Source of the DNA: Pseudomonadota bacterium
GTDB taxonomy: Bacteria > Pseudomonadota > Alphaproteobacteria > Rhodospirillales > Magnetospirillaceae
Assembly (NCBI GenBank): GCA_023458315.1
Contig: JAEXAH010000121.1
Coordinates: 1 to 43,036 of the forward strand
Reading direction: 5' to 3'
Length of the DNA: 43,036 bases
Within the stretch, counting starts at the first letter, position 1. Each line of letters begins with the position of its first letter. Both the position numbers and the translations under genes were made by a program. Below, one piece after another: positions 13,859 to 22,609 of the stretch. Below the pieces are notes generated by a model that worked only from the letters and a program-made list of their open reading frames with translations, was not told the DNA's origin and searched no databases.

Positions 13859-16108
13859 TCACCCCGCAATCACACTCACATCCGCCGCGTTCGCCGTTTG
13901 CAGGGTGGCGATCTGATAGGAATTGTTGCTGTCGGGGGTGGTGCTGAGGTCGCTGTTGTACCACAATTCCACATCGCTGCCGCTGATGATGGCGATGACG
14001 CCAGCACCGCTCAGCCCGTTCAGCGAGGAATCGCCCCAACCGCTGACGGTGAACAGAAAGTTGGTGGCCCCCGGGGTCAGACCGAAACTATCGGCGCTCA
14101 GCCAGATGCGATCACCCGCCGTGTAATCGGTGATGGTGTCCAGTCCCTGACCCGACCCCAGGAACTTGAAGACGTCGTTTCCGGCACCGCCGCTCAACTG
14201 GTCCAGGCCCATGCCGCCGATCAGGGTGTCGTCGCCGTTACCGCCGATCAGGATGTCGTCGCCCTGGGCGCCATCCAGCACGTTGGCGTTATTGTCGCCG
14301 GTGATGGTGTCGGCGTTGGTGCCGCCGGTCACGTCCTCGATACCGGACACCGTGCCGGTGCCGCCGAACCCGTCGGCGCCGATGATGCCGGTTTGCAGGT
14401 TGATGTTGACGCCGCCGGTGGCGGTGGCGAACGAGATCAGGTCATGCGCCCCGGCGCCGCCATCCATGACATCGGTGCCCGCCCCTTCGATGAAGGTGTC
14501 GTTGCCGCCGCCGCCGCTCAGGTTGTCGTCGCCGCCCCAGCCTTCCAGCACATTGTCGTTGCCATCGCCGGTGATGGTGTCGTTGTGGTTGCTGCCCTTG
14601 ACGTCCTCGACGCCCCTGACGAACCCGGCGTTGCCCCAGCCGTCGTTGATGACGGAACCGTTGCCCAGGTTGACCTCGACCCCGCTGCTGGCATCGACGA
14701 AACTGATCAGGTCGTGGGCACCCGCGCCGCCGTCGATGAAGTCCATGCCGTCGGTTTCGATGAAGGTGTCGTTGCCGCCATTGCCGTACAACATCATGTC
14801 GTCGCCGGACGAGCCCTTGAGGGTATCGTCGTGCATGGACCCGACCGCGATCTCGAATTCGTAGATATAATCGAGGCCATAGCCCGCCGTGGCGGTTTGA
14901 CCGGTCAGATCGATAAGGTGGCCGTGCGAGGCTTCGGCATAGGAAATGGTGTCGATGCCGTCGCCGCCATAGAAGGTGTCGGAAACCTCGTCGCCATCGG
15001 CCTCGACGGTATCGTTGCCAGCCCCGGCATAGACGGTGTCGACGCCGGGTTCGGGATAGATCAGGTCGTTGCCGTCGGTGCCGTTGATCACCTCGCCGCT
15101 GCTGGTGCCGCGGATGATGTTGACGTCGAAGAAATCGTCGGGAAGATCGTCGAAGAAATCTTGCAGATCGTCCAGCGAGGCCAGGAATTCCAGGAATTCC
15201 TGCTCGGTCAGCGCCATATCCAGCAGCAATTCGCCGAATTCGGCCTCCAGGGCGGCGATGTCGCCGTTGACCACATCGTTCAACTGTTGCAACTGAACCA
15301 GAATGTCCAGTTCCCGTTCCTGCTCGCGCTCCTTGTCCTGCTCGACCGCGTCGGCGATCAGGCCCGCCGGATTGATGAAGCGGGGGGCGTCGGGATCGAG
15401 CGTCACCGGCCCGTCCGGCGACGGCGCGGCGGGGCCGCCCTGCGGCGCGGGGGGAGCGGGCGGCGCGGGCGGCGGCGGATTGGCGGGCGGCGGCGCGGGC
15501 GGCAGCGGCTGGGCCGACAGCGCCGAGCCGTACAATTGCTGAATCTGCGCCGCCGACAGCGCCACCGGCGGCGGCGGCGGCTGAATGAAGCTGCTGAGTT
15601 GCAGGGTGTGGGATTCGCCGCTCAGAACCTGGGTGCCACCGGCATTGCTGATGCTGACCTGACCGACGGTGCCGTCGCCGTCGCGCAACAGGGTGACGGT
15701 GTTCTGGCTGCCTTCGGCGGCGGCGGTTCCGGCGATGGTGGTGCCGCGCACGCCGATGGTCATCACCGGGGTCTTGATGAACATGGCGCCGGGCGCCGCC
15801 TTGGCGATGTCGCCCGACACGGCGGTGAAGGCGCCTTGCAGCGCCGCCACGGTGGAATGGCCCTCGCCGGGATTGGCCGGGTCATAGACCAGTTCGTCCA
15901 GTTGCAGGCTGCCCTTGGGGCCAAGCGAGAACGCCGATTTGTCATTCAGGGTGATGCCGACCGCGCCGTCGTCGCCGGTCCGCACCTGATCGCCCTGGTG
16001 GACGGGGGCGCCCACCGACAATTCACCGGTGGTTCCATCCGCGCGGCGCACCGACACCGCGCCCGCCGATTTGGTGACACTGCCGATCTGCAACATTTCG
16101 CCTGACAT
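13859..16108 (-). CDS. FecR-domain RTX protein, type I secreted
   Basis: 749 residues. Residues 1-165 form a FecR-like domain (GSVTKSAGAVSV..., FIKTPVMTIGVRGTTIAG). Residues 175-235 are a Pro/Ala-rich linker with a PPPPP run, and 250-330 an acidic coiled segment (DKEREQERELDIL, then FLASLDDLQDFFDDLPDDFF). Residues 335-650 are glycine- and Asp-rich RTX calcium-binding repeats (GTDGNDLI, GGNGDDTLIGG, GGAGNDVF). The end resembles the serralysin C-terminal region (DTITDYTAGDRIWL) expected of type I secretion substrates. A block of about 78 residues is duplicated (446-523 and 536-613, both with DGGAGAHDLISF). There is no signal peptide, consistent with type I export. ATG at 16108 is divergent from the TPR/glycosyltransferase gene. 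Likely a surface or secreted adhesin-like protein; no exporter genes lie nearby. Confidence 0.85.
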   Translation of the reverse strand: MSGEMLQIGSVTKSAGAVSVRRADGTTGELSVGAPVHQGDQVRTGDDGAVGITLNDKSAFSLGPKGSLQLDELVYDPANPGEGHSTVAALQGAFTAVSGDIAKAAPGAMFIKTPVMTIGVRGTTIAGTAAAEGSQNTVTLLRDGDGTVGQVSISNAGGTQVLSGESHTLQLSSFIQPPPPPVALSAAQIQQLYGSALSAQPLPPAPPPANPPPPAPPAPPAPQGGPAAPSPDGPVTLDPDAPRFINPAGLIADAVEQDKEREQERELDILVQLQQLNDVVNGDIAALEAEFGELLLDMALTEQEFLEFLASLDDLQDFFDDLPDDFFDVNIIRGTSSGEVINGTDGNDLIYPEPGVDTVYAGAGNDTVEADGDEVSDTFYGGDGIDTISYAEASHGHLIDLTGQTATAGYGLDYIYEFEIAVGSMHDDTLKGSSGDDMMLYGNGGNDTFIETDGMDFIDGGAGAHDLISFVDASSGVEVNLGNGSVINDGWGNAGFVRGVEDVKGSNHNDTITGDGNDNVLEGWGGDDNLSGGGGNDTFIEGAGTDVMDGGAGAHDLISFATATGGVNINLQTGIIGADGFGGTGTVSGIEDVTGGTNADTITGDNNANVLDGAQGDDILIGGNGDDTLIGGMGLDQLSGGAGNDVFKFLGSGQGLDTITDYTAGDRIWLSADSFGLTPGATNFLFTVSGWGDSSLNGLSGAGVIAIISGSDVELWYNSDLSTTPDSNNSYQIATLQTANAADVSVIAG

Positions 16109-16282
16109 ACTGGTATTCCCCGATTTGTCCCCGCTTGTTTCATAGCACATCCGCCGCCGCGCCGCCATCAGGGGAGGCCCCGAGGCGCCCAGGCCCGCTT
16201 TGCCCTTGACCCCCGGGGGCGGGCGCGGTTGACTTGGCCGTCGGCGGGGGCGCGATCGGCAACGGGCAATGGGGAGGCCGTG

Positions 16283-19200
16283 ATGGAAACTTCGGACGAT
16301 CGGGACGCCGCCCTGGCCGCCCGTGCCAGGGGCGATTACGCCGCCGCGCTGGCGGTGTACGATTCCATTCTGTCCATCCATCCCGGACGCCTTGACGCCC
16401 TGGCGGGGCGCGGGGCCTGCCTGCGCGCCCTGGGCCGTGCGCGCGAGGCGCTGGTCGCCCTGCTGGAAGCATTGAGCGCCGCGCCCGACGATGCCGACAC
16501 CCGCCTGGAACTGGCGCTGGCGTTGCGCGAATCCGGCCGCCGGGCCGAGGCCCGCACCCTGTACGGCCTGTTGCTGCGCGATGCCGACGCCCCGGCGCGG
16601 GCGTGGCACGGCCTGGCGCTGCTGTGCCAGGCCGAGGGCCAGGACGACGCGGCCGAGACATGCCTGCGCCGCGCCGTCGCCCTGGCGCCCAACGATTTCG
16701 GCGCCCGCCTGGACCTTGCCGACCATCTGGCCCGGCGCGGCAATCCGGCCGAGGCCGCCGATCTGTTCCACGGCGTGCTGGCCATCCGCCCCGGCACCGC
16801 CGCCGCCCATGCCGGGCTGGGGCAGGCGCTGATCGGCCTGGGCCGTCTGGAGGAAGCCGAGGACCAGTTGGAACGCGCCCTGGTGATGGAGGCCGACAAC
16901 GTGGTCGCCCATCTGGCCCGCGCCCGGCTGAACCTGTTGCTGGGCAACCTGCCGGCCGCCTGGGACGATCTGGACTGGCGCTGGCGCGCCCCCGGCCGCC
17001 GCCGCCCGGAACCGCCGGGCGTGCCGTGGGACGGCAACGCCGATCTGCACGGCCACACCATCCTGCTGTGGGCCGAGCCGGGACTGGCCGGAATCATCCA
17101 TCTGCTGCGCTGGGTGCCGCTGGTGGCCGATCGCGGCGCCCGCGTGCTGCTGGGCGTGCCCGCCATCCTGGCGCCGCTGGTGCGCAATCTGCGCGGTGTC
17201 GAGCGGGTGCTGGCCTCGGGCGCGCCGCTGCCCGAAGACGTGACGGTGGAGTTCAACGCCTCGCTGGCCGAATTGCCGCGCCTGTTCGGCTCGACCATCG
17301 ACCAATTGCCGCCCGAGCCCACTCTGTCGGTGCCCGAGGATCGCCGCGTGCCGCTGCGCGGTCCGGCCACCGCCGTGCTCAAGGTCGGGCTGGCCTGGGC
17401 GGGCGACCGCGCCGACCACGCGGTGCCGCTGCCGCAACTGATGCCGCTGCTGGCCCTGCCCGGCATCGCCGCCTACAGCCTGCAAACCGGCCCGCAATCG
17501 CGTGAGGCCGGGCTGCTGGCCCATCCGTCGCTGCTGGCCGACCTGTCGCCGTCGCTGGGCGATTTCGCCGATCTGGCCGCCCGCATCGCCGAAATGGACG
17601 TGGTGGTGGCCGCCGACGGCGCCGTCGCCCATCTGGCCGGGGCGCTGGGCGTGCCGGTGCTGGTGCTGGTGCCCATGGCGCCCGAATGGTGCTGGATGCT
17701 GGGGCGCGAGGATTCGCCGTGGTACGCCTCGGCCCGGCTGTTCCGCCAGACCCGCGCCGACAATTGGAACCGCCCGGTACAGGAAATCTGCGCCGAACTG
17801 CGCCGCCGCATGGCCGCCAGCCGCGCCGGGCGCGAGGCCCGCGCCGCCGCGCTGTCCGGCCGCCGCGAGGCCGAGCGCGCCTTCCTGGCCACCCATCTGC
17901 AAGCGGGCGATCTGGTGCTGGACGTGGGCGCGGGCGACGGCACCCTGGTGTTGGACGCCGCCGCCCACCCCGCCGAGGATCTGCACGTTCTCGCCATCGA
18001 GGCCCGACCCGGCGAGGCCGCCATCCTGGCCGACACCATCGCCATCTCGGGCGCCGAAGACGTGGTGGAGGTCATCGCCGCCGCCCTGGCCGCCACCCCC
18101 GGCCCGGCGGTGGTGGCCGCGCGGCCGCGCGGCGGCCGCAGCGTCTTTCCCCTGCCCGCCTGGGTGCGCGGCAATGGCGCCACCACCACCCTGGATTCCC
18201 TGCTGGCCGAACGCCCGGCCCTGGCCGGACGGCGCATGGTGCTGCGTCTGGGGGCGCGCGGCGCCGAGGCCGACATCCTGGCCGGATTGTCCGCCGATCC
18301 GGCGGTGGTGATCCTGGATCACCGCGATGGCGACCGGGTGGCCGACATCCTGGCCGAACGCGGCTATTCCCTGTGGCGCTTCGCCGAGGGCGCCGCCGCC
18401 GGTCCGGTCGCGGCCTTCGGCGGCCAGCCGGGGCCGGTGCTGGCCCTGGCCGCCGGAGAACAGCCGGCGGCGCTGTACGGCGACGTCGCCGACCCCACTT
18501 CGCCCGCCGCCATGGTCCGCGCCGCGCTGGACGCCCGCGCCCTGGCCGCCCAAGGCACCGCCGCCTTGGTCAAGGGCGATCTCAACGGCGCCGGAACCCT
18601 GTACGGCCGCGCCCTGGCCACCGATGGCGACAATGTGGAAGCCCTGGTCAATCTGGGCAGCCTGCTGCGCCGCATCGGCCACGCCGACGCCGCCGGAGCC
18701 TGTTGGGGCCGCGCCCAGGCCAACGGCGCCGGGGCGCAGGTTCTGGCCAATCTGGGCAACGTCATGCGCGAGTTGGGATATCTGTTCGCGTCCGAGCAAT
18801 ATTTCACCGAGGCGCTGGCCGCCGAACCGGCCAATCCGTCCTTTCTGTACGGCATGGGCCTGTTGGAGCGTGAACGCGGCCGCGCCCGCGAAGCGGTGGC
18901 GCTGTTCGAACGGGCCGAGCAGGTCAAGCCCGGCACGGTGCCGCGCGTCGCCCTGGCCGCCGCCCTGCTGAAATCGGGCAATCTGGCGCGCGGCATGGCC
19001 GAGATGGCCCACCGCCCGCCCGCGCCGCTGGCGCCGGTGGACGCCCCGGCCTGGGACGGCGGCCGCCTGGACGCGCGGACCATCCTGGTGCGCGACGAAG
19101 GCGACGCCCTCGACACCCTGATGCTGGCCCGCTTCATCCCGCAGGTGGCCCGCCACGGCGGGCTGGTGGTGGTGGAATGCGTGCCCGATTGCGCCCGCCT

Positions 19201-19843
19201 GCTGGCCGGCCTGCCCGGCGTCGAACAGGTGGTGCCGCGCGGCCAGCCCTTGCCGCCGGTGGACGTGCAGACCCGCCTGCCCGACGTGCCGCGCCTGATC
19301 GGCACCACCTCGCGCACCACGCCGCCGCGCGACGTGCCCTATCTGCATCTGCCCGAGGGGCAGGCGCCACGCGCCTTCGGCCCCGACCGCCGCCTGCGCG
19401 TCGGCCTGGCCTGGAGCGGCCGCGCCACCGACCGGCCGGTGCCGCTGCAACACCTGTTGCGGCTGGCCGCCGATCCGCGCATCGCCCTGGTCAGCCTGCA
19501 ACGCGGCCCGCGCGCCGCCGATCTGACGGCGGTGGGCGCCGCCCCCTTCGTCGAGGATCTGGGCGCCGCCTGCACCGATCTGGCCGACAGCGCCGCCATC
19601 ATCGCCGGGCTGGATCTGATCATCGCCGCCGACACCGCCGAGGCCCACATCGCCGGTGCCCTGGGCAAGCCGGTCTGGGTGTTGCTGCCCACCACCTGCG
19701 ACTGGCGCTGGGTGGACAACCGCGACGATTGCGTCTGGTACCCCACCATGCGGGTGTTCCGCCAGTCCCTGGACGGGTCGTGGCACTCCGCCCTAGCCCG
19801 GGTGGCCGAGGCCGCCAGCGCCATGGCGGCGGGGAAGAGCTAG
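16283..19843 (+). CDS. TPR / glycosyltransferase-9-like / methyltransferase-like composite protein
   Basis: 1186 residues in two similar halves around a third domain. Residues 10-220 are TPR repeats. Residues 255-500 resemble the glycosyltransferase family 9 fold seen in TPR proteins (HTILLWAEPGL, VGLAWAGDRAD, AADGAVAHLAGALGVPVLVL, then SPWYASARLFRQ). Residues 530-720 look like a SAM-dependent FkbM-type methyltransferase (LVLDVGAGDGTLVLDAA, IEARPGEAAIL). Residues 745-925 are TPRs again. Residues 940-1186 are a second GT9-like domain (VGLAWSGRATD, AADTAEAHIAGALGKPVWVLLP, CVWYPTMRVFRQ). The QGLGD motif usual near the GT9 N-terminus is altered in both copies, so catalysis is not assured. GGGGAGG precedes ATG 16283. 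Its 3' end overlaps the convergent MFS gene by 51 bp. The acceptor is unknown. Confidence 0.8.
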   Translation: METSDDRDAALAARARGDYAAALAVYDSILSIHPGRLDALAGRGACLRALGRAREALVALLEALSAAPDDADTRLELALALRESGRRAEARTLYGLLLRDADAPARAWHGLALLCQAEGQDDAAETCLRRAVALAPNDFGARLDLADHLARRGNPAEAADLFHGVLAIRPGTAAAHAGLGQALIGLGRLEEAEDQLERALVMEADNVVAHLARARLNLLLGNLPAAWDDLDWRWRAPGRRRPEPPGVPWDGNADLHGHTILLWAEPGLAGIIHLLRWVPLVADRGARVLLGVPAILAPLVRNLRGVERVLASGAPLPEDVTVEFNASLAELPRLFGSTIDQLPPEPTLSVPEDRRVPLRGPATAVLKVGLAWAGDRADHAVPLPQLMPLLALPGIAAYSLQTGPQSREAGLLAHPSLLADLSPSLGDFADLAARIAEMDVVVAADGAVAHLAGALGVPVLVLVPMAPEWCWMLGREDSPWYASARLFRQTRADNWNRPVQEICAELRRRMAASRAGREARAAALSGRREAERAFLATHLQAGDLVLDVGAGDGTLVLDAAAHPAEDLHVLAIEARPGEAAILADTIAISGAEDVVEVIAAALAATPGPAVVAARPRGGRSVFPLPAWVRGNGATTTLDSLLAERPALAGRRMVLRLGARGAEADILAGLSADPAVVILDHRDGDRVADILAERGYSLWRFAEGAAAGPVAAFGGQPGPVLALAAGEQPAALYGDVADPTSPAAMVRAALDARALAAQGTAALVKGDLNGAGTLYGRALATDGDNVEALVNLGSLLRRIGHADAAGACWGRAQANGAGAQVLANLGNVMRELGYLFASEQYFTEALAAEPANPSFLYGMGLLERERGRAREAVALFERAEQVKPGTVPRVALAAALLKSGNLARGMAEMAHRPPAPLAPVDAPAWDGGRLDARTILVRDEGDALDTLMLARFIPQVARHGGLVVVECVPDCARLLAGLPGVEQVVPRGQPLPPVDVQTRLPDVPRLIGTTSRTTPPRDVPYLHLPEGQAPRAFGPDRRLRVGLAWSGRATDRPVPLQHLLRLAADPRIALVSLQRGPRAADLTAVGAAPFVEDLGAACTDLADSAAIIAGLDLIIAADTAEAHIAGALGKPVWVLLPTTCDWRWVDNRDDCVWYPTMRVFRQSLDGSWHSALARVAEAASAMAAGKS

Positions 19844-21004
19844 CGCCGCCGCCACCGCCGCCAGCCCGCCCAGGGCCAGCACGGCGAAGGACCAGCCCCA
19901 GGCGCCGGTATGGTCAAGGACGGCGCCGAACGCCACCGGCGCCACCGCCCCGGCGCCAAAGCCCAACAACGAACGCACCGCCAGCACCGTGCCCAGATGG
20001 CGGGGCGGCACCGATTCGGTCATGGCGGTGGACAGCACGCCGGAATCGCCATAGGCGGCGAAGCTGGCGGCGGCGGCCAGCACCAGCGCCGCCCACGGCG
20101 CCCATTGGGCGCCCAGCCCCAGCAGGGCGGTCAGCACGCCGCTGGCCAGGGCGGCGCCGACCAGCACGGTGCGGCGGCCCAGCCGGTCCGAGATCACGCC
20201 GGTGGTCAGGGTGGCGGCGATGCCCGCCAGATGCACCGCCGACGCCACCACCAGCCCCAGTCCCACCGCCCCCAGGCCCGTATCGGCCAGGACATGGGCC
20301 AGAAAGGCGGGCAGCCACGCCCACAGCCCCAGCAATTCCCAGGTATGGGCCACATAGCCCAGGGTCAGCAGCAGCGAGGCGGGCGCCACCAACGCCGCCC
20401 AGGCGCCGCCGCCGCCGCCCTGGCGATAGCTGACCGGGCGGTCGGGATGGCCGCGCAGGGCCAACGTCCCCACCACCGCGCCCAACAGCGGCCCCACCGC
20501 GCACAGGGCGAAGCCCCAGCGGTAATCCGCCAGGGCGGAAACGCCCAGCGCCCCCGATACCGACAGCCAATAGCCGAACGAGCCCGCGGCCAGCAGCGTT
20601 TCCATGGCGATGCCGCGCCGGGCGGGCGGCACCAGTTCCGCCACCAGCATCAGCGCCGGGGTATAGGCGCCGCCCTGGGTGACGCCCACCAGCGCCACCA
20701 GCGGCAACGCCGAAGCCTGCGACCGGGCAAAAAGGGCCATCAGCAGCGCCGCCAGCGCCGCCGCCCAGGACGACGCCACGAACACCCGCCGCGCCCCCAC
20801 CCGCCCGGCCAGCCACGACGCCACCAGCAGGGCCAGGGCGACGCTGAAATTGTAGGCGGATTGCACCGATCCGGCGGCGGCGGCGTCCATGTTCCAGGCG
20901 GGACGCAGGAACGGCAGCGCCCCGGCATAGGTCATGGCGGCGGTGCAGGTGGCGGCGCGGGACAGGCACAACAGGCGCAGGCGGGTGGCGTTTTCCATGA
21001 CCAC
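19793..21004 (-). CDS. major facilitator superfamily transporter
   Basis: 403 residues with about 12 hydrophobic segments and an Ala/Gly/Leu-rich composition. The loop after segment 2 (WLAGRVGARRVFVASS) and its counterpart in the second half (GVISDRLGRRTVLVGAAL) fit the MFS motif G-x-x-x-D-R-x-G-R-R. VPPARRGIAME and VPPRHLGTVLAVRSLLG are also typical. GTG at 21004 is preferred over ATG at 20998 because GGAGG sits 9 nt ahead of the GTG but 15 nt ahead of the ATG. The substrate is not predictable. The C-terminal 51 bp overlap the end of the convergent TPR gene. Confidence 0.85.
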   Translation of the reverse strand: MVMENATRLRLLCLSRAATCTAAMTYAGALPFLRPAWNMDAAAAGSVQSAYNFSVALALLVASWLAGRVGARRVFVASSWAAALAALLMALFARSQASALPLVALVGVTQGGAYTPALMLVAELVPPARRGIAMETLLAAGSFGYWLSVSGALGVSALADYRWGFALCAVGPLLGAVVGTLALRGHPDRPVSYRQGGGGGAWAALVAPASLLLTLGYVAHTWELLGLWAWLPAFLAHVLADTGLGAVGLGLVVASAVHLAGIAATLTTGVISDRLGRRTVLVGAALASGVLTALLGLGAQWAPWAALVLAAAASFAAYGDSGVLSTAMTESVPPRHLGTVLAVRSLLGFGAGAVAPVAFGAVLDHTGAWGWSFAVLALGGLAAVAAALALPRRHGAGGLGHPG

Positions 21005-21062
21005 AGCCTAGAACCTCCACCGGACGCCACGCAAACGGGTTCGCCTCATACCAAGTCCCGAT

Positions 21063-21186
21063 GAGTGAAACTCACCGGAATTTGGTTAGGCCCAAGGGGC
21101 CGCGCGGCTTATGCCGCGGAAGGCAAGCAGGCCGGATGGCCTGCGCCCGCCGATTGAGGGCCCCGGTGATCGGTTCCGATCACCGG
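21063..21186 (+). promoter_or_regulatory. structured leader with five consecutive hairpins
   Basis: In the 263-bp gap before the COG4091 gene, five short stems follow one another: gagt/actc (21063-21073), a 5-bp stem at 21089-21101, cgcggc/gccgcg with loop ttat (21103-21118), gcaggcc/ggcctgc with loop ggat (21127-21144), and a perfect 11-bp inverted repeat at 21163-21173 and 21176-21186. Hairpins are frequent in GC-rich DNA, so a regulatory RNA is only suggested. The last palindrome could instead be an operator or end antisense transcripts. Confidence 0.35.
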
Positions 21187-21267
21187 CATATGGTATCAGA
21201 CATGCGACGGCTTGACCCGGCACCCCAGCGCGCTAGGCTGGCCGTCCATGCCGCCTTGAGGGAAGCC

Positions 21268-22608
21268 ATGAGTCTGAGTGCATTGCTGGACGAACGCGCC
21301 GCCGCCGGGCTGCCCGTGCGCGTCGGACTGATCGGCGCTGGCAAGTTCGGCACCCTGTTTCTGGCCCAGGCCCGGCGCATGCCCGGCCTGCATGTGGCGG
21401 CGGTGGCCGACCTGGACGCCGAACGCGGCCCCACCGCGCTGGCCCTGGCGCAATGGCCGCCCGCCAAGGCGGTGGCACGATCGCTGGCCGACGCGCTGGC
21501 GGGCGGCGGCACCTGGGTGACGACCGATCCGCTGGCGCTGTTCGAACATCCCGGCCTGGACGTGGTGGTCGAGGCCACCGGCGGCGCCGCCCACGGCATC
21601 CGCCACGCCCTGGCCGCGCTGGATCGCGGCGTGCACGTGGTCATGGTCAACCTGGCCGCCGATTCCCTGGCCGGGCCGTTGCTGGCGGCGCGGGCGCGGA
21701 AACGCGGACTGGTTTATTCCCTGGCCTATGGCGACCTGCCCGCCCTGATCTGCGAATTGGTGGACTGGGCGCGGGCCTGCGGCCTGGAAGTGGCGGCGGC
21801 CGGACGCGGCGTGCGCTGGCTGCCCGGCTATCAGGCCGCCACCCCGGATTCGGTCTGGCAATATTGGGGCACCACCCCGGAACGGGCCAGGGCGGCGGGA
21901 CTGAATGCCCGCGTTCACACCGCCTCGGTGGATGGCAGCCGCACCGCGCTGCAACTGGCGGCGGTGGCCAACGCCACCGGCCTGCGCCCGCCCACCGCCG
22001 GACTGGCGGCGCCGCCCTGCGGCGCCCACGATCTGGGCCGCGTCCTCAAGCCCCATTGGGATGGCGGGCGGCTGGAGGACATGGGCATGGTCGAGGCGGT
22101 GTCGTCGCTGGAGCCCGACGGCCGCGCCGTGTTCAACGATCTGCGCTGGGGCGCCTTCGTCACCTTCCGCAGCCCGGCGGAATATTCCTCGCAATGCTTC
22201 GGCGAATACGGCCTGCCCACCGACGGCGACGGCAGCTATGCCGCCCGCTGGTTCTCGCACCACATGGCGGGCATGGAGGCGGGCGTCTCGGTGGCCTCGG
22301 CGGCGCTGCTGGGCGTCGCCACCGGCTCGCCCGCCACCTTCGCCGCCGACGTGGTGGCGGTGGCCAAGAACGACCTGCCCGCCGGAAGCGAACTGGACGG
22401 CGTCGGCGGCTTCGCGGTATACGGCCGCCTGCTGCCCGCCGAAGCGTCGGTCCGCCAGGGCTTCCTGCCGCTGGCGCTGGCCCAGGACATCGCCCTGGTC
22501 CGCGCCGTGCCCGCCGGACAGACCCTGACCTGGGCCGACGTGGCGCTGGCCCCCGACACTCCGCTGGTGGCGCTGCGCCGCGAGTTGGAACAATGGCTGC
22601 GAGTCTGA
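21268..22608 (+). CDS. COG4091-type NAD(P)-dependent oxidoreductase with SAF domain
   Basis: 446 residues. The N-terminal Rossmann domain starts with VRVGLIGAGKFGTLFLAQARR and has VVVEATGGAAHG. The middle carries the family's catalytic-type domain (LVYSLAYGDLPALICELVDWAR, WQYWGTTPERA, FVTFRSPAEYSSQCFGEYGL). The C-terminal 80 residues are SAF-like (VVAVAKNDLPAGSELDGVGGFAVYG, VPAGQTLTWADVAL). This matches the predicted homoserine-dehydrogenase-like group COG4091, whose members act on varied small substrates, so the reaction is not known. ATG at 21268 has GAGGGAA 4 nt upstream. The ureohydrolase gene starts 1 nt after the stop, so the two are surely co-translated. Confidence 0.85.
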   Translation: MSLSALLDERAAAGLPVRVGLIGAGKFGTLFLAQARRMPGLHVAAVADLDAERGPTALALAQWPPAKAVARSLADALAGGGTWVTTDPLALFEHPGLDVVVEATGGAAHGIRHALAALDRGVHVVMVNLAADSLAGPLLAARARKRGLVYSLAYGDLPALICELVDWARACGLEVAAAGRGVRWLPGYQAATPDSVWQYWGTTPERARAAGLNARVHTASVDGSRTALQLAAVANATGLRPPTAGLAAPPCGAHDLGRVLKPHWDGGRLEDMGMVEAVSSLEPDGRAVFNDLRWGAFVTFRSPAEYSSQCFGEYGLPTDGDGSYAARWFSHHMAGMEAGVSVASAALLGVATGSPATFAADVVAVAKNDLPAGSELDGVGGFAVYGRLLPAEASVRQGFLPLALAQDIALVRAVPAGQTLTWADVALAPDTPLVALRRELEQWLRV

Positions 22609-22609
22609 C

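Noticed and set aside
16109..19786. Minus-strand open frame continuous with the FecR-RTX gene (giving nearly 2000 codons)
   Set aside because: It is antisense to the TPR/glycosyltransferase gene, is Gly/Gln/His-rich shadow sequence, and the FecR domain starts with a proper Met and ribosome site at 16108.
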